Assembly (NCBI GenBank): GCA_903930535.1
Contig: CAIYYX010000181.1
Span: forward strand, 1-43,345
DNA length: 43,345 nucleotides
Source: an uncultured Sterolibacterium sp.
Lineage (GTDB): Bacteria; Pseudomonadota; Gammaproteobacteria; Burkholderiales; Rhodocyclaceae
Reading direction: 5' to 3'
Shown: positions 26,131 through 34,359 of the stretch, one piece after another
How positions within the stretch are numbered: the first letter of the stretch is position 1
How the letters are laid out: every line of letters begins with the position of its first letter
Position numbers and translations under genes: made by a program
The notes under the pieces: model-generated
What the model was told of the DNA's origin: nothing
Seen by the model: the letters and a program-made list of their open reading frames with translations, nothing else
Databases searched by the model: none

Positions 26131-26616
26131 ATGCGCCGCCATGCGAGCGATCCGTCGCGTCTAGTCGAGGCGGCATTTCATCGCATCCACATCGAACACA
26201 TGCACGATGTTCCCATAGCGAACTCGGCACTCCAGGTGCAGGCGCTCGATTTCGCGCTCTGGCAGCACAATTGGCTGGGTGTGTTGATCACGCCCTGGTT
26301 CATCAACCTGCTGCTGCTCCCGGGAACTGATGGCCAGTGGGAGAGCGTGTCCGGCAACAAGCGTCTGTTTCGCAACTTTCCGTCGGGCAACTACGCATTT
26401 CTTGGCGGCAAGGAAGATGAAATCGGCGAGTACCAATCCTGCTCGCTGATCTCGGCCATGTCCGAGTTTGCCGCTCAAGAGGATGCCTGTGCAGTGGCCA
26501 GGGAGGTGATCAAGCACATGATCAAGGCGCCGGAACCGGAACTCAATACAACCGTGGCACCCAAAGAACCCTCGCCCAGCAAGCGCAGATTCCTGTTGTT
26601 CGGCTACCGGCGCTGA
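26131..26616 (+). CDS. hybE: HybE/HupJ-type assembly chaperone
   Basis: A 161-residue protein (165 if started at an ATG at 26119, which overlaps hybG). The hallmark region of the HybE/HupJ/HoxT family is present: NSALQVQALDFALWQHNWLG followed by VLITPWFINLLLLPG and FPSGNYAFLGG. This family binds hydrogenase precursors and helps proofread assembly before Tat export. Cytoplasmic. The C-terminal about 30 residues are basic and variable. Sits between the HypC paralogue and the Rieske gene. Confidence 0.88.
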   Translation: MRRHASDPSRLVEAAFHRIHIEHMHDVPIANSALQVQALDFALWQHNWLGVLITPWFINLLLLPGTDGQWESVSGNKRLFRNFPSGNYAFLGGKEDEIGEYQSCSLISAMSEFAAQEDACAVAREVIKHMIKAPEPELNTTVAPKEPSPSKRRFLLFGYRR

Positions 26617-26641
26617 CCGAGCGGCGCTTCTGTCCCGTACG

Positions 26642-27189
26642 ATGAGCGGCAACGCCTTTTTCAGCAGACTCCAAGCCCGCCGCAGACAATTGTTGATTGC
26701 AGCCTGTGCGGCCGGTGCGGCAGTTCCCGCCGTGTGGTATTTGGCCGGCCGCCCGCAAGCACCGGAAGGAAGTCCGACCGCGCTATCGATCGGCAATCTG
26801 CCGCCAGGAAAATTGCTCAGCATCGACTGGCAGGGGCGAACGGTATGGGTCCTGCGCCGCAGCAGCGAGATGGTGGCCATGCTGGCGGAGCATGAGGCTG
26901 AACTCGTCGATCCGGGTTCTGCGCATTCATTGCAGCCTGAGCCATGCCGCAACTCTCATCGCTCCTTGCGGCCGGATCTCTTTGTCGCCATCGGGCAATG
27001 CACCCATCAGGGCTGTCCGCCCAATCTGCGCCTTGGCAGTGACGGGCGCGGCGAGTTTCTTTGTCCCTGCCATAGCTCGCGCTATGATCTGGCTGGTCGT
27101 GTCTTCCGTCACGGCCCGGCAATGACCAACCTGGTGATTCCGGTCTATCGCATGGAGTCCGGTGACCGCCTGGTGATCGGAGTCACTTG
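26642..27189 (+). CDS. Rieske [2Fe-2S] protein, membrane-anchored
   Basis: A 182-residue protein with an intact Rieske site: Cys120 and His122 (GQCTHQGC) and Cys141 and His144 (CPCHSSRYD) for the cluster, Cys125 and Cys143 for the disulfide. Residues 13-35 (RRRQLLIAACAAGAAVPAVW) form an arginine-led hydrophobic anchor like the uncleaved Tat anchors of bc1 Rieske proteins, placing the cluster on the periplasmic side. Uptake-hydrogenase clusters normally have a rubredoxin (HupI/HoxR) near this place; none is seen here. Likely an electron carrier or redox assembly factor linked to the hydrogenase; its exact role is unknown. The stop overlaps the next micro-ORF. Confidence 0.88.
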
Positions 27190-27297
27190 ATGTCCGGATT
27201 AGTCTGCGGTCCTGACGGCAAGCACTTCGATGTCTTGTCCATGCGCGAGCGATGGATGTCGCTGATCATGATGGCTAAGGGAGTCCGTGGAGCATGA
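27190..27297 (+). CDS. Candidate 35-aa micro-protein between the Rieske and hupK genes
   Basis: This frame starts at an ATG sharing a base with the Rieske stop (TGATG) and ends in a TGA overlapping the hupK start (ATGA). That is exactly the coupling seen between neighbouring real genes here. The 35 residues begin MSGLVCGPDGKHFDVLSM and are Met-rich and basic at the end, with one Cys. No family is recognised. If not translated as a product it may at least serve to couple hupK translation. Evidence is only positional. Confidence 0.45.
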   Translation: MSGLVCGPDGKHFDVLSMRERWMSLIMMAKGVRGA

Positions 27298-28382
27298 GCA
27301 TTGCCGGCGAACTCACGCTGAAACTCCTGCACGACAATAGCCATGTGGTCGGTGTGCGCGTGGTGTCCACCCGTCCGCGCGCCTCGCGCCTGCTGGTGGG
27401 AAAATCGGCATCGGTTGCATTACACTTGCTCCCTCTGCTATTCACCGTCTGTGGCGGCGCCCAGCGCCTCGCAGGAGAGGCCGCCGTAGCCGCAGCACGC
27501 GGCCAGATGCAACCGGCCACCCAAGCCGAAGATTTGCTAGTGCTCTGTGAAGCGACGCAAGAACACCTTTGGCGGCTGTTGCTCGATTGGCCGGAACTTC
27601 TGGGCCAGGTTCCGCTGCAGGCCGAATTTTCCGCCTGGTTTCGACGCCTGGGCTTGAGCGGCAAGTCCGGTTGCTGGCCGGATTGGGGCGAGAGCTTCGC
27701 CGACTTTGTTGCCGGCGAACTGCTGGGCATGCCAATGGCAACTATGGCGCAATTGACGAGTTATGCGCCGGATGATGCCGGCAATAGCCTGGCTCAGCGC
27801 ATCTGGAACGCTTTGCCGGACGCACCCGGGGAAGACCGCGGCGCCTGGCTGCCGCAGACTTCGGCCGAGGCTCTTGCGCTGGACCTGAACGGCAATTGGG
27901 ACGAAGCCTTCGAGCGCAGCCCCGAATGGCGGGGTGCGCCGGCAGAGACCGGCGCACTGGCGCGCTGGCGCACCCATCCGGCGGTAAGCGGAGCACTACT
28001 CGTCTATGGACGCAGTGCCCGGCCGCGCCTCCTGGCGCGATTGCTGGACTTGGCGCTATGCGCAGGCCAGCTTGCCGCAGGGGCGAGCGATGCATTCGCG
28101 CCGCCGATAGATGCCTGCAACATCGCGCCGGGCGTTGGGGTCGCCCGGGTCGAAACAGCCCGCGGCACCCTGCTGCATCGGGTACGTCTGGAGGACGAGC
28201 GGGTGGCCGAATACGCGTTGCTGGCGCCGACCGAATGGAATTTTCACTCATGCGGCGCCTTTGCCTCGTCCTTGCTTGGCGCGCCGTACATGGATTTGGC
28301 GAGCTTGCGTCATCGCGCCGCAACGCTGGCATTGGCCCTTGACCCCTGCGTTCCCTATTCGCTGGAGATCGAGCATGCATGA
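27294..28382 (+). CDS. hupK: HupK/HoxV-type maturation scaffold
   Basis: A 362-residue large-subunit-like protein that lacks a real active site. It keeps a decayed L1 motif (FTVCGGAQ for RICGVC) and a decayed L2 motif at the very end ([14 protein letters not shown], one Cys instead of two). The HupK/HoxV family is thought to hold the Fe(CN)2CO unit before its transfer to the true large subunit, especially under oxygen. Starts at an ATG overlapping the micro-ORF stop and overlaps hypA by eight bases. Cytoplasmic. This family is usual with aerobic uptake hydrogenases rather than Hyb enzymes. Confidence 0.85.
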   Translation: MSIAGELTLKLLHDNSHVVGVRVVSTRPRASRLLVGKSASVALHLLPLLFTVCGGAQRLAGEAAVAAARGQMQPATQAEDLLVLCEATQEHLWRLLLDWPELLGQVPLQAEFSAWFRRLGLSGKSGCWPDWGESFADFVAGELLGMPMATMAQLTSYAPDDAGNSLAQRIWNALPDAPGEDRGAWLPQTSAEALALDLNGNWDEAFERSPEWRGAPAETGALARWRTHPAVSGALLVYGRSARPRLLARLLDLALCAGQLAAGASDAFAPPIDACNIAPGVGVARVETARGTLLHRVRLEDERVAEYALLAPTEWNFHSCGAFASSLLGAPYMDLASLRHRAATLALALDPCVPYSLEIEHA

Positions 28383-28716
28383 GATGTCGTTGGCCGAAGG
28401 AGTTTTGCAGCTGATCGAGGATGCCGCACGCGACCAGGGTTTTAACTCGGTGCGCACGGTATGGTTAGAAATCGGACAGATGTCCAGCGTGGAACCGGAA
28501 GCGATGCGCTTTTGCTTCGATGCCGTGACCCGCGACAGCATCGCCGAAGGAGCGATCCTGGAGATCATCGATACCCCGGGAACAGGCTGGTGCATGGCGT
28601 GTGCACTGACTGTCCCGATGCAAGCGCGGTATGATCCTTGTCCACGTTGCGGGTCCTATCAGGTGCAGGCCACGGGCGGCACCGAAATGCGCGTCAAGGA
28701 ACTGGAAGTCGACTAG
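28375..28716 (+). CDS. hypA: HypA, nickel-insertion metallochaperone
   Basis: A 113-residue protein with the conserved nickel-binding start MHEMS (Met1-His2-Glu3) and a zinc site of two Cys pairs, Cys73/Cys76 (WCMAC) and Cys89/Cys92 (CPRC). Delivers nickel to the hydrogenase large subunits together with HypB. The ATG at 28375 lies inside the end of hupK. First of the consecutive hypABFCDE genes. Confidence 0.94.
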   Translation: MHEMSLAEGVLQLIEDAARDQGFNSVRTVWLEIGQMSSVEPEAMRFCFDAVTRDSIAEGAILEIIDTPGTGWCMACALTVPMQARYDPCPRCGSYQVQATGGTEMRVKELEVD

Positions 28717-28754
28717 GACACTTCGTCCCGACTCCCCTATACGGAGGTATTGAA

Positions 28755-29585
28755 ATGTGCACCACTTGCGGTTGCGGCAGCGGAGAAACCAGGGTCGAAG
28801 GCGAAGCGCACGATCACGATCATGCCCACGCCTTCAAGCCGTTACTAGGTCAGGGCCAGCTGCATTATGGCCTCGCTCACAGGCAAGCGCCGGGCATGTC
28901 GCAAGGGCGCATGGTGCGGATCGAACAGGACATCCTGGCGAAAAACAATAGCTATGCGGCAGCCAATCGCCGATGCTTTGCCGATCGCGGCATTTTTGCC
29001 CTGAACCTGGTTTCCAGTCCAGGCTCAGGCAAGACCACGCTGCTGGTGAGAACCATTCTGGCACTCAAGGGCGGCTTGCCGCTGGCAGTGATCGAAGGCG
29101 ACCAGCAAACCAGTCAGGATGCCGAACGGATCCGCACGACCGGGGCGCAAGCCGTCCAGATCAATACCGGCCGCGGCTGCCACCTCGATGCCCACATGGT
29201 CGGTCACGCCATGGAGAAACTCGAACTGCCCGACGCCGGGGTATTGATGATCGAGAATGTCGGCAATCTGGTGTGCCCCGCCGCCTTCGATCTGGGCGAA
29301 GCGCACAAGGTGGCGATCCTGTCGGTCACCGAGGGTGAGGATAAGCCGATCAAGTACCCGGACATGTTCGCCGCCGCGAGTCTCATGCTGCTCAACAAGT
29401 GCGACCTGTTGCCCTACCTGGATTTCGATGTCGACCAGGCCATCGCCTACGCCCGGTGCATCAATCCCCGGCTGGAAGTGATCCGTACCTCTGCGACCAG
29501 CGGCGAAGGCATGGACGATTGGCTGGCCTGGATCATGCGCGGCGCAGCGACGGCGCGAGGGCAGGGGGCAACGGGGCGAGGCTGA
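28755..29585 (+). CDS. hypB: HypB, nickel-insertion GTPase
   Basis: A 276-residue GTPase. The N-terminal CTTCGCG (Cys2, Cys5, Cys7) is the high-affinity nickel site, followed by a short His-rich stretch (HDHDHAHAF, about 19-27) that may store nickel. The P-loop SSPGSGKTT lies at about 87-95, and the NKCD base-recognition motif near [12 protein letters not shown]. The ATG at 28755 follows GGAGG. The C-terminal tail (about 12 residues, [14 protein letters not shown]) is an extension beyond the usual end. Acts with HypA in the cytoplasm; two bases separate it from hypF. Confidence 0.94.
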   Translation: MCTTCGCGSGETRVEGEAHDHDHAHAFKPLLGQGQLHYGLAHRQAPGMSQGRMVRIEQDILAKNNSYAAANRRCFADRGIFALNLVSSPGSGKTTLLVRTILALKGGLPLAVIEGDQQTSQDAERIRTTGAQAVQINTGRGCHLDAHMVGHAMEKLELPDAGVLMIENVGNLVCPAAFDLGEAHKVAILSVTEGEDKPIKYPDMFAAASLMLLNKCDLLPYLDFDVDQAIAYARCINPRLEVIRTSATSGEGMDDWLAWIMRGAATARGQGATGRG

Positions 29586-29587
29586 GC

Positions 29588-31891
29588 GTGATCGCGCAGC
29601 GCATCCGCGTCACCGGCGTGGTTCAGGGCGTCGGCTTCCGGCCGTTTGTCTGGCGCCTGGCCACGGAACTGGGCGTCACCGGTTGGGTACGGAACGATGC
29701 CGCTGGCGTCGAGATCAATGCCGAAGGCTCCGAGGAATGCCTGCGCGGGCTGCGCGAGCGACTGGGGCTGGAGGCGCCGCCGCTGGCGCGGGTCGACAGC
29801 ATCGAGGCCTGCGCGGCAGCACCGCAAGGCCACGCTGGTTTCACCATAGCGGCCAGCGTTGCCGGCAACATCGCCACCGCCACGGCCATCGGCCACGACA
29901 CGAATATTTGTACCGACTGCGTGGCGGAAATCTGTGCGCCGTCCGGACGGCGCTCGCGCCACGCGTTCATCTCCTGCACCCATTGCGGACCGCGGTTCAC
30001 GCTGACCACTGGCCTGCCTTACGACCGGCGACAGACCAGCCTGGCGCCTTTTCCCATGTGTGCCGATTGCGCGCGCGAGTATGCCGATCCAGGCAATCGC
30101 CGCTTTCACGCCCAGACCATCTGCTGCCCTGCCTGCGGCCCGCAACTCAGTCTGCTTGACATGAGCGGCGCTGCCCTGGCGGGCGACCCCATTGGTGAGG
30201 CATGGCGCCTGCTCAAGGCCGGCGCCATTGTCGCGATCAAGGGTCTGGGCGGCTTCCAACTGGTCTGCGATGCGCGCAACGCGCGGGCGGTGACGATGCT
30301 GCGGGAGCGCAAGGGGCGCGAGGAGAAGCCTTTTGCACTGCTTCTGGCGAATGCCGCATCGGCCGACGAGTTTGCCGAGCAGGGTGACGCGGAACGCGAA
30401 CTGTTGGCGGTGGCCGAGCGCCCGATCGTCTTGCTGAAGAAGCGCGCCGGCGCCGACAGCGCCTTGGCCGGCGTCGCCCCCGGCCTGGCCTGGCTGGGCG
30501 TGATGCTGCCGGCCACGCCGATCCAGTTGTTGTTGTTTCATGAGGCGGCCGCTCGACCCTCCGGCGTCGCTTGGCTGGCAGCGCCTCAGGCACTGGCGCT
30601 GGTGTGCACCTCGGCCAATCCCGGCGGCGAACCGCTGGTGATCGGCAATGGCGAGGCACTGGAACGGCTCGCCGGCATTGCCGATGCGCTGCTGCTGCAT
30701 GACCGGGACATCGTCGTGCGCTGCGACGACAGCGTGCTGCGCGTCCAGCCTGCGGGGCCGCAGTTCATCCGACGGGCGCGCGGATTTACGCCACGCGCGA
30801 TCAAACTGGCAAGGTCGGGGCCGAGCGTCTTGGCCCTGGGCGGCTGGTTCAAGAACACGGTTTGCGTTACGCGCGCGGACGAAGCCTTCGTCTCGCAGCA
30901 TGTCGGGGATCTCGACAATGCCGCCACTTGCGCTTTCCTGGAACAGACCGTGGCGCACTTGCTCGGCATTCTGGAAGTCGAACCGGTCTTAGTGGCCCAC
31001 GATCTGCATCCGGACTTTCATTCCAGCCGCTTCGCCGCGCATTTTGCCCATGAGCGCGGCTTGCCGCTGCTGGCAGTGCAGCACCATCATGCGCACATCG
31101 CTTCGGTCCTGGCGGAACACCGGCATCATGGGCCGGTGCGGGGTTTGGCGCTGGACGGCGTCGGTCTGGGCACGGACGGACAGGCCTGGGGCGGCGAGTT
31201 GCTGCGCGTAGAGGGGGCTGACTGGCAACGGATCGGTAAACTCGCGCCGCTGCCGCTGCCAGGCGGCGACCGCGCGGCCCGGGAACCTTGGCGCATGGCC
31301 GCCTCAGCCCTGCATGCGCTGGGCCGCTCGGGCGAGATCGCCACGCGATTCGCCAGCATGCCCGGCGCACCCACGATCGCCCAGTTGCTCGTGCACGACA
31401 TTAATGCACCGCGCAGCTCGAGCATGGGACGCCTGTTCGACGCGGCGGCTGGTCTGCTCGGCGTGCGCCAACTTGTCAGCTTCGAGGGGCAGGCTGCCAT
31501 GCTGCTGGAGGGTCTGGCGGGGGCACATGGCGAGTTGCCGCCGCCGTGTGACGGCTGGCAGATTGCCGCCGACGGCCAGCTTGATCTTCGGCCGCTCCTG
31601 GCGGCAATCGCCGATTGCGCCGAGCCCGGCTATGGCGCGGCCTTGTTCCATGCGACCCTGATCGCGGCGCTCGCCGCCTGGGTCCAGACCGTCGCAGAGG
31701 CCGGGAATGAGGACATTCGGACCCTTGTCTGCGGCGGGGGGTGCTTCCTCAATGACATTTTATCGCGCGGCCTGATAGAGTCTCTGTCTAAGCGTGGGTT
31801 CAAGGTTTTGATGGCGCGGCAGTTGCCGCCTAATGACGGCGGTCTCAGCCTGGGACAGGCATGGATCGCAATGCAAACCAAGGGAGTGTAA
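29588..31891 (+). CDS. hypF: HypF, carbamoyltransferase for cyanide-ligand synthesis
   Basis: A 767-residue enzyme, a normal length. Domains in order: acylphosphatase-like (VVQGVGFRPFVWRLA, about 1-90); paired zinc fingers (CTDC...CTHCGPRF and CADC...CCPACGP, about 105-185); YrdC-like (about 200-380); and Kae1-like (about 390-767) with its metal motif HDLHPDFHS and VQHHHAHI. Converts carbamoyl phosphate to a carbamoyl adenylate and transfers it to the HypE C-terminal Cys. The start is a GTG at 29588 right after hypB; a longer frame upstream overlaps hypB. Confidence 0.94.
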   Translation: MIAQRIRVTGVVQGVGFRPFVWRLATELGVTGWVRNDAAGVEINAEGSEECLRGLRERLGLEAPPLARVDSIEACAAAPQGHAGFTIAASVAGNIATATAIGHDTNICTDCVAEICAPSGRRSRHAFISCTHCGPRFTLTTGLPYDRRQTSLAPFPMCADCAREYADPGNRRFHAQTICCPACGPQLSLLDMSGAALAGDPIGEAWRLLKAGAIVAIKGLGGFQLVCDARNARAVTMLRERKGREEKPFALLLANAASADEFAEQGDAERELLAVAERPIVLLKKRAGADSALAGVAPGLAWLGVMLPATPIQLLLFHEAAARPSGVAWLAAPQALALVCTSANPGGEPLVIGNGEALERLAGIADALLLHDRDIVVRCDDSVLRVQPAGPQFIRRARGFTPRAIKLARSGPSVLALGGWFKNTVCVTRADEAFVSQHVGDLDNAATCAFLEQTVAHLLGILEVEPVLVAHDLHPDFHSSRFAAHFAHERGLPLLAVQHHHAHIASVLAEHRHHGPVRGLALDGVGLGTDGQAWGGELLRVEGADWQRIGKLAPLPLPGGDRAAREPWRMAASALHALGRSGEIATRFASMPGAPTIAQLLVHDINAPRSSSMGRLFDAAAGLLGVRQLVSFEGQAAMLLEGLAGAHGELPPPCDGWQIAADGQLDLRPLLAAIADCAEPGYGAALFHATLIAALAAWVQTVAEAGNEDIRTLVCGGGCFLNDILSRGLIESLSKRGFKVLMARQLPPNDGGLSLGQAWIAMQTKGV

Positions 31892-31894
31892 GAG

Positions 31895-32119
31895 ATGTGT
31901 CTGGCATTGCCGGCCCGGGTGGTGGAACTGATGGGAAACGACCTCGGTGTGATCGATCTGGGCGGCGTCAGGAAAGAAGTTTCCCTCGCCCTGCTCGACG
32001 ATGTCGCCGTTGGCGATTATGTGATCATTCATGTCGGCTACGCGCTGGCTAAGCTCGACCCGGAAGAGGCGGCGAAAACCCTGGCGCTGTTCGCGGAAAT
32101 GGCGCAGGCCGGAGCATGA
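31895..32119 (+). CDS. hypC: HypC, iron-carrying chaperone
   Basis: A 74-residue protein with the invariant MCLALPARVV start (Cys2) and the core DVAVGDYVIIHVGYALAKLDPEEA. With HypD it holds the iron atom while CN and CO ligands are added, then escorts it to the large subunit. Second HypC-type gene of the cluster; this one sits in the classic hypFCDE position, three bases after hypF. Confidence 0.94.
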   Translation: MCLALPARVVELMGNDLGVIDLGGVRKEVSLALLDDVAVGDYVIIHVGYALAKLDPEEAAKTLALFAEMAQAGA

Positions 32120-32129
32120 GCAAAGTGTC

Positions 32130-33305
32130 ATGAAGTACGTCGATGAATTTCGCGACGGCGAATTGGCCAAGGGCCTGGCCAAGGCCATCGCGGCCGAAGT
32201 AGCCCCCCGGCGCGACTACAGTTTCATGGAGTTTTGCGGCGGCCACACCCACGCCATCTCGCGCTATGGCGTGGGCGACCTTTTGCCGCCAAACGTCAGG
32301 ATGATTCACGGCCCCGGCTGCCCGGTGTGCGTGCTGCCGATCGGCCGCATGGACCTGGCGATCCGGCTCGCACTGGACCGCGGCGTGATCCTGTGCACCT
32401 ACGGCGACACGCTGCGGATCCCGGCATCAAACGGACTGTCTCTGCTGAAAGCCAAGGCCGGCGTGGGCAACATCGGCAATATTGGCAGCACACGCGGCGA
32501 CATCCGCATGGTTTATTCGACGACCGATGCGCTGAATATCGCCCGCGAGCATCCGGGCCGCGAAGTGGTATTTCTCGCCATCGGCTTCGAGACCACGACC
32601 CCGCCCACGGCACTAGCGATACTCCAGGCACATCGGGAGGATCTGCAGAATTTCAGCGTGCTCTGCAATCATGTGCTTACGCCCGCGGCCATCACCCATA
32701 TCCTCGAGTCGCCGGAAGTACGCCAGTACGGCACCGTGCCGCTGGACGGATTCATCGGCCCGGCGCACGTGAGCACGGTGATCGGCAGCAGACCCTATGA
32801 GTATTTCGCCGAGGAATACAGAAAGCCGGTGGTGATCGCCGGCTTCGAGCCGCTCGACGTGATGCAGGCGATCTGCATGCTGGTGCGCCAGGTGAATCAA
32901 GGCCGCGCCGAGGTCGAGAACGAGTTCAGCCGCGCGGTGACGCGCGAGGGCAATCTCAAGGCGCAGCGACTGGTCTCTAATGTGTTTGAACTGCGGCGCA
33001 GCTTTGAATGGCGAGGCCTGGGCGAAGTCCCCTACTCCGCATTGCAAATCCGTGCCGGCTTCGCGCGATTCGACGCCGAACGCCGCTATGGTCTGAACTA
33101 TGTGCCCGTGCCGGACAACAAGGCCTGCGAGTGCGGTGCCATCCTGCGCGGGGTGAAGAAGCCCCGGGACTGCAAGATTTTCGGCACGGTGTGCACCCCG
33201 GAGAATCCCATGGGCTCGTGCATGGTCAGCTCGGAAGGCGCCTGCGCTGCGCATTACAGCTTCGGCCGCCACAAGGATTTCTCTGGGGACGGGGGCAATT
33301 CATGA
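32130..33305 (+). CDS. hypD: HypD, Fe-S maturation scaffold
   Basis: A 391-residue protein with the HypD signatures: FCGGHTHAI (Cys36), GPGCPVCVLP (Cys64, Cys67), GFETTTPPTA, and a C-terminal four-Cys [4Fe-4S] site (CECG...CKIFGTVCTPENPMGSC). Assembles Fe(CN)2CO together with HypC. The ATG at 32130 is the first reasonable start after hypC. The stop overlaps the hypE start by four bases (ATGA). Confidence 0.94.
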   Translation: MKYVDEFRDGELAKGLAKAIAAEVAPRRDYSFMEFCGGHTHAISRYGVGDLLPPNVRMIHGPGCPVCVLPIGRMDLAIRLALDRGVILCTYGDTLRIPASNGLSLLKAKAGVGNIGNIGSTRGDIRMVYSTTDALNIAREHPGREVVFLAIGFETTTPPTALAILQAHREDLQNFSVLCNHVLTPAAITHILESPEVRQYGTVPLDGFIGPAHVSTVIGSRPYEYFAEEYRKPVVIAGFEPLDVMQAICMLVRQVNQGRAEVENEFSRAVTREGNLKAQRLVSNVFELRRSFEWRGLGEVPYSALQIRAGFARFDAERRYGLNYVPVPDNKACECGAILRGVKKPRDCKIFGTVCTPENPMGSCMVSSEGACAAHYSFGRHKDFSGDGGNS

Positions 33306-34351
33306 ACGGAGTGCGCAAGCGCTACCTGCGCCCGCTGGATTTCAAACTGGGCCGAGTGGACATGTCCCACGGCGCCGGCGGACGAGCAATGGCGCAGTTG
33401 ATCGATGAATTGTTCGCCGCCGCCTTTGCCAACGACTACCTGTCTCAGGGCAATGATGGCGCGCTGCTGCCGGCCCAGGGCGGGCGACTGGTGATGGCCA
33501 CCGATGCCCATGTGGTCTCGCCGCTGTTCTTTCCGGGCGGCGACATCGGCTGCCTGTCCATCCACGGCACCATCAACGATGTCGCGGTGATGGGGGCTCG
33601 GCCGCTGTGGATCGCAGCCAGTTTCATCATTGAGGAAGGCTTTGCGCTGGGAGAGTTGAAGCGCATTGTGGACTCCATGGCGGAGGCAGCACGAGAGGCC
33701 AGCGTGCCTGTCGTCACCGGAGACACCAAGGTGGTGGAAAGCGGCAAGGCGGACGGCGTATTCATCACCACCACCGCTGTGGGCGTGGTGCCCGAGGGCG
33801 TGCTGTTGTCGGGAGACCGGGCACGCCCGGGTGATGTCGTCCTGGTGTCGGGGTCTCTGGGTGACCATGGCATGGCGATCATGAGTCGGCGCGAAAATCT
33901 GACGTTCGCTGCGCCCATCGTCTCCGACACCGCCGCCCTGCACGGTATGGTCGCCAACCTGCTCGAAACGGGCGCCGACATCCGCGTACTGCGCGACCCG
34001 ACGCGCGGCGGACTGGCCACCACCTTGAACGAGATCGCGCGCCAGTCGGGCGTGGGCATGATGCTGGAGGAAGCCGCGATCCCGGTGAAGCCCGTGGTGG
34101 CAGCGGCCTGCGAATTTCTCGGCCTGGACCCCCTCTATGTGGCGAACGAAGGAAAACTGGTCGCAATCTGCGCCCTCGCAGACGCCAAGCGCCTGCTCTC
34201 TGCGATGCGCCGGCATCCGCTGGGGCAGGACGCCGCCATCATCGGCAAGGTGCAGGAGGATGACCACCAGTTTGTGCAAATGAACACCAGCTTCGGCGGC
34301 CGACGCATCGTGGACTGGCTCACCGGCGAGCAGTTGCCGAGAATCTGTTAG
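33302..34351 (+). CDS. hypE: HypE, thiocyanate-forming dehydratase
   Basis: A 349-residue protein of the PurM/AIR-synthase fold. It ends with the essential C-terminal PRIC; Cys349 accepts the carbamoyl group from HypF and is dehydrated to thiocyanate, the source of the CN ligands. The N-terminal SHGAGGRAM motif and the ATP-binding region (GNDGALL, TDAHVVSPLFFPGGDIG) are intact. Coupled to hypD by a 4-base overlap and followed by hypX nine bases later. Confidence 0.95.
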   Translation: MNGVRKRYLRPLDFKLGRVDMSHGAGGRAMAQLIDELFAAAFANDYLSQGNDGALLPAQGGRLVMATDAHVVSPLFFPGGDIGCLSIHGTINDVAVMGARPLWIAASFIIEEGFALGELKRIVDSMAEAAREASVPVVTGDTKVVESGKADGVFITTTAVGVVPEGVLLSGDRARPGDVVLVSGSLGDHGMAIMSRRENLTFAAPIVSDTAALHGMVANLLETGADIRVLRDPTRGGLATTLNEIARQSGVGMMLEEAAIPVKPVVAAACEFLGLDPLYVANEGKLVAICALADAKRLLSAMRRHPLGQDAAIIGKVQEDDHQFVQMNTSFGGRRIVDWLTGEQLPRIC

Positions 34352-34359
34352 GGACCGCC

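Noticed and set aside
29447-30958. Long minus-strand open frame opposite hypF
   Set aside because: Antisense shadow of a clearly conserved HypF with all domains intact.
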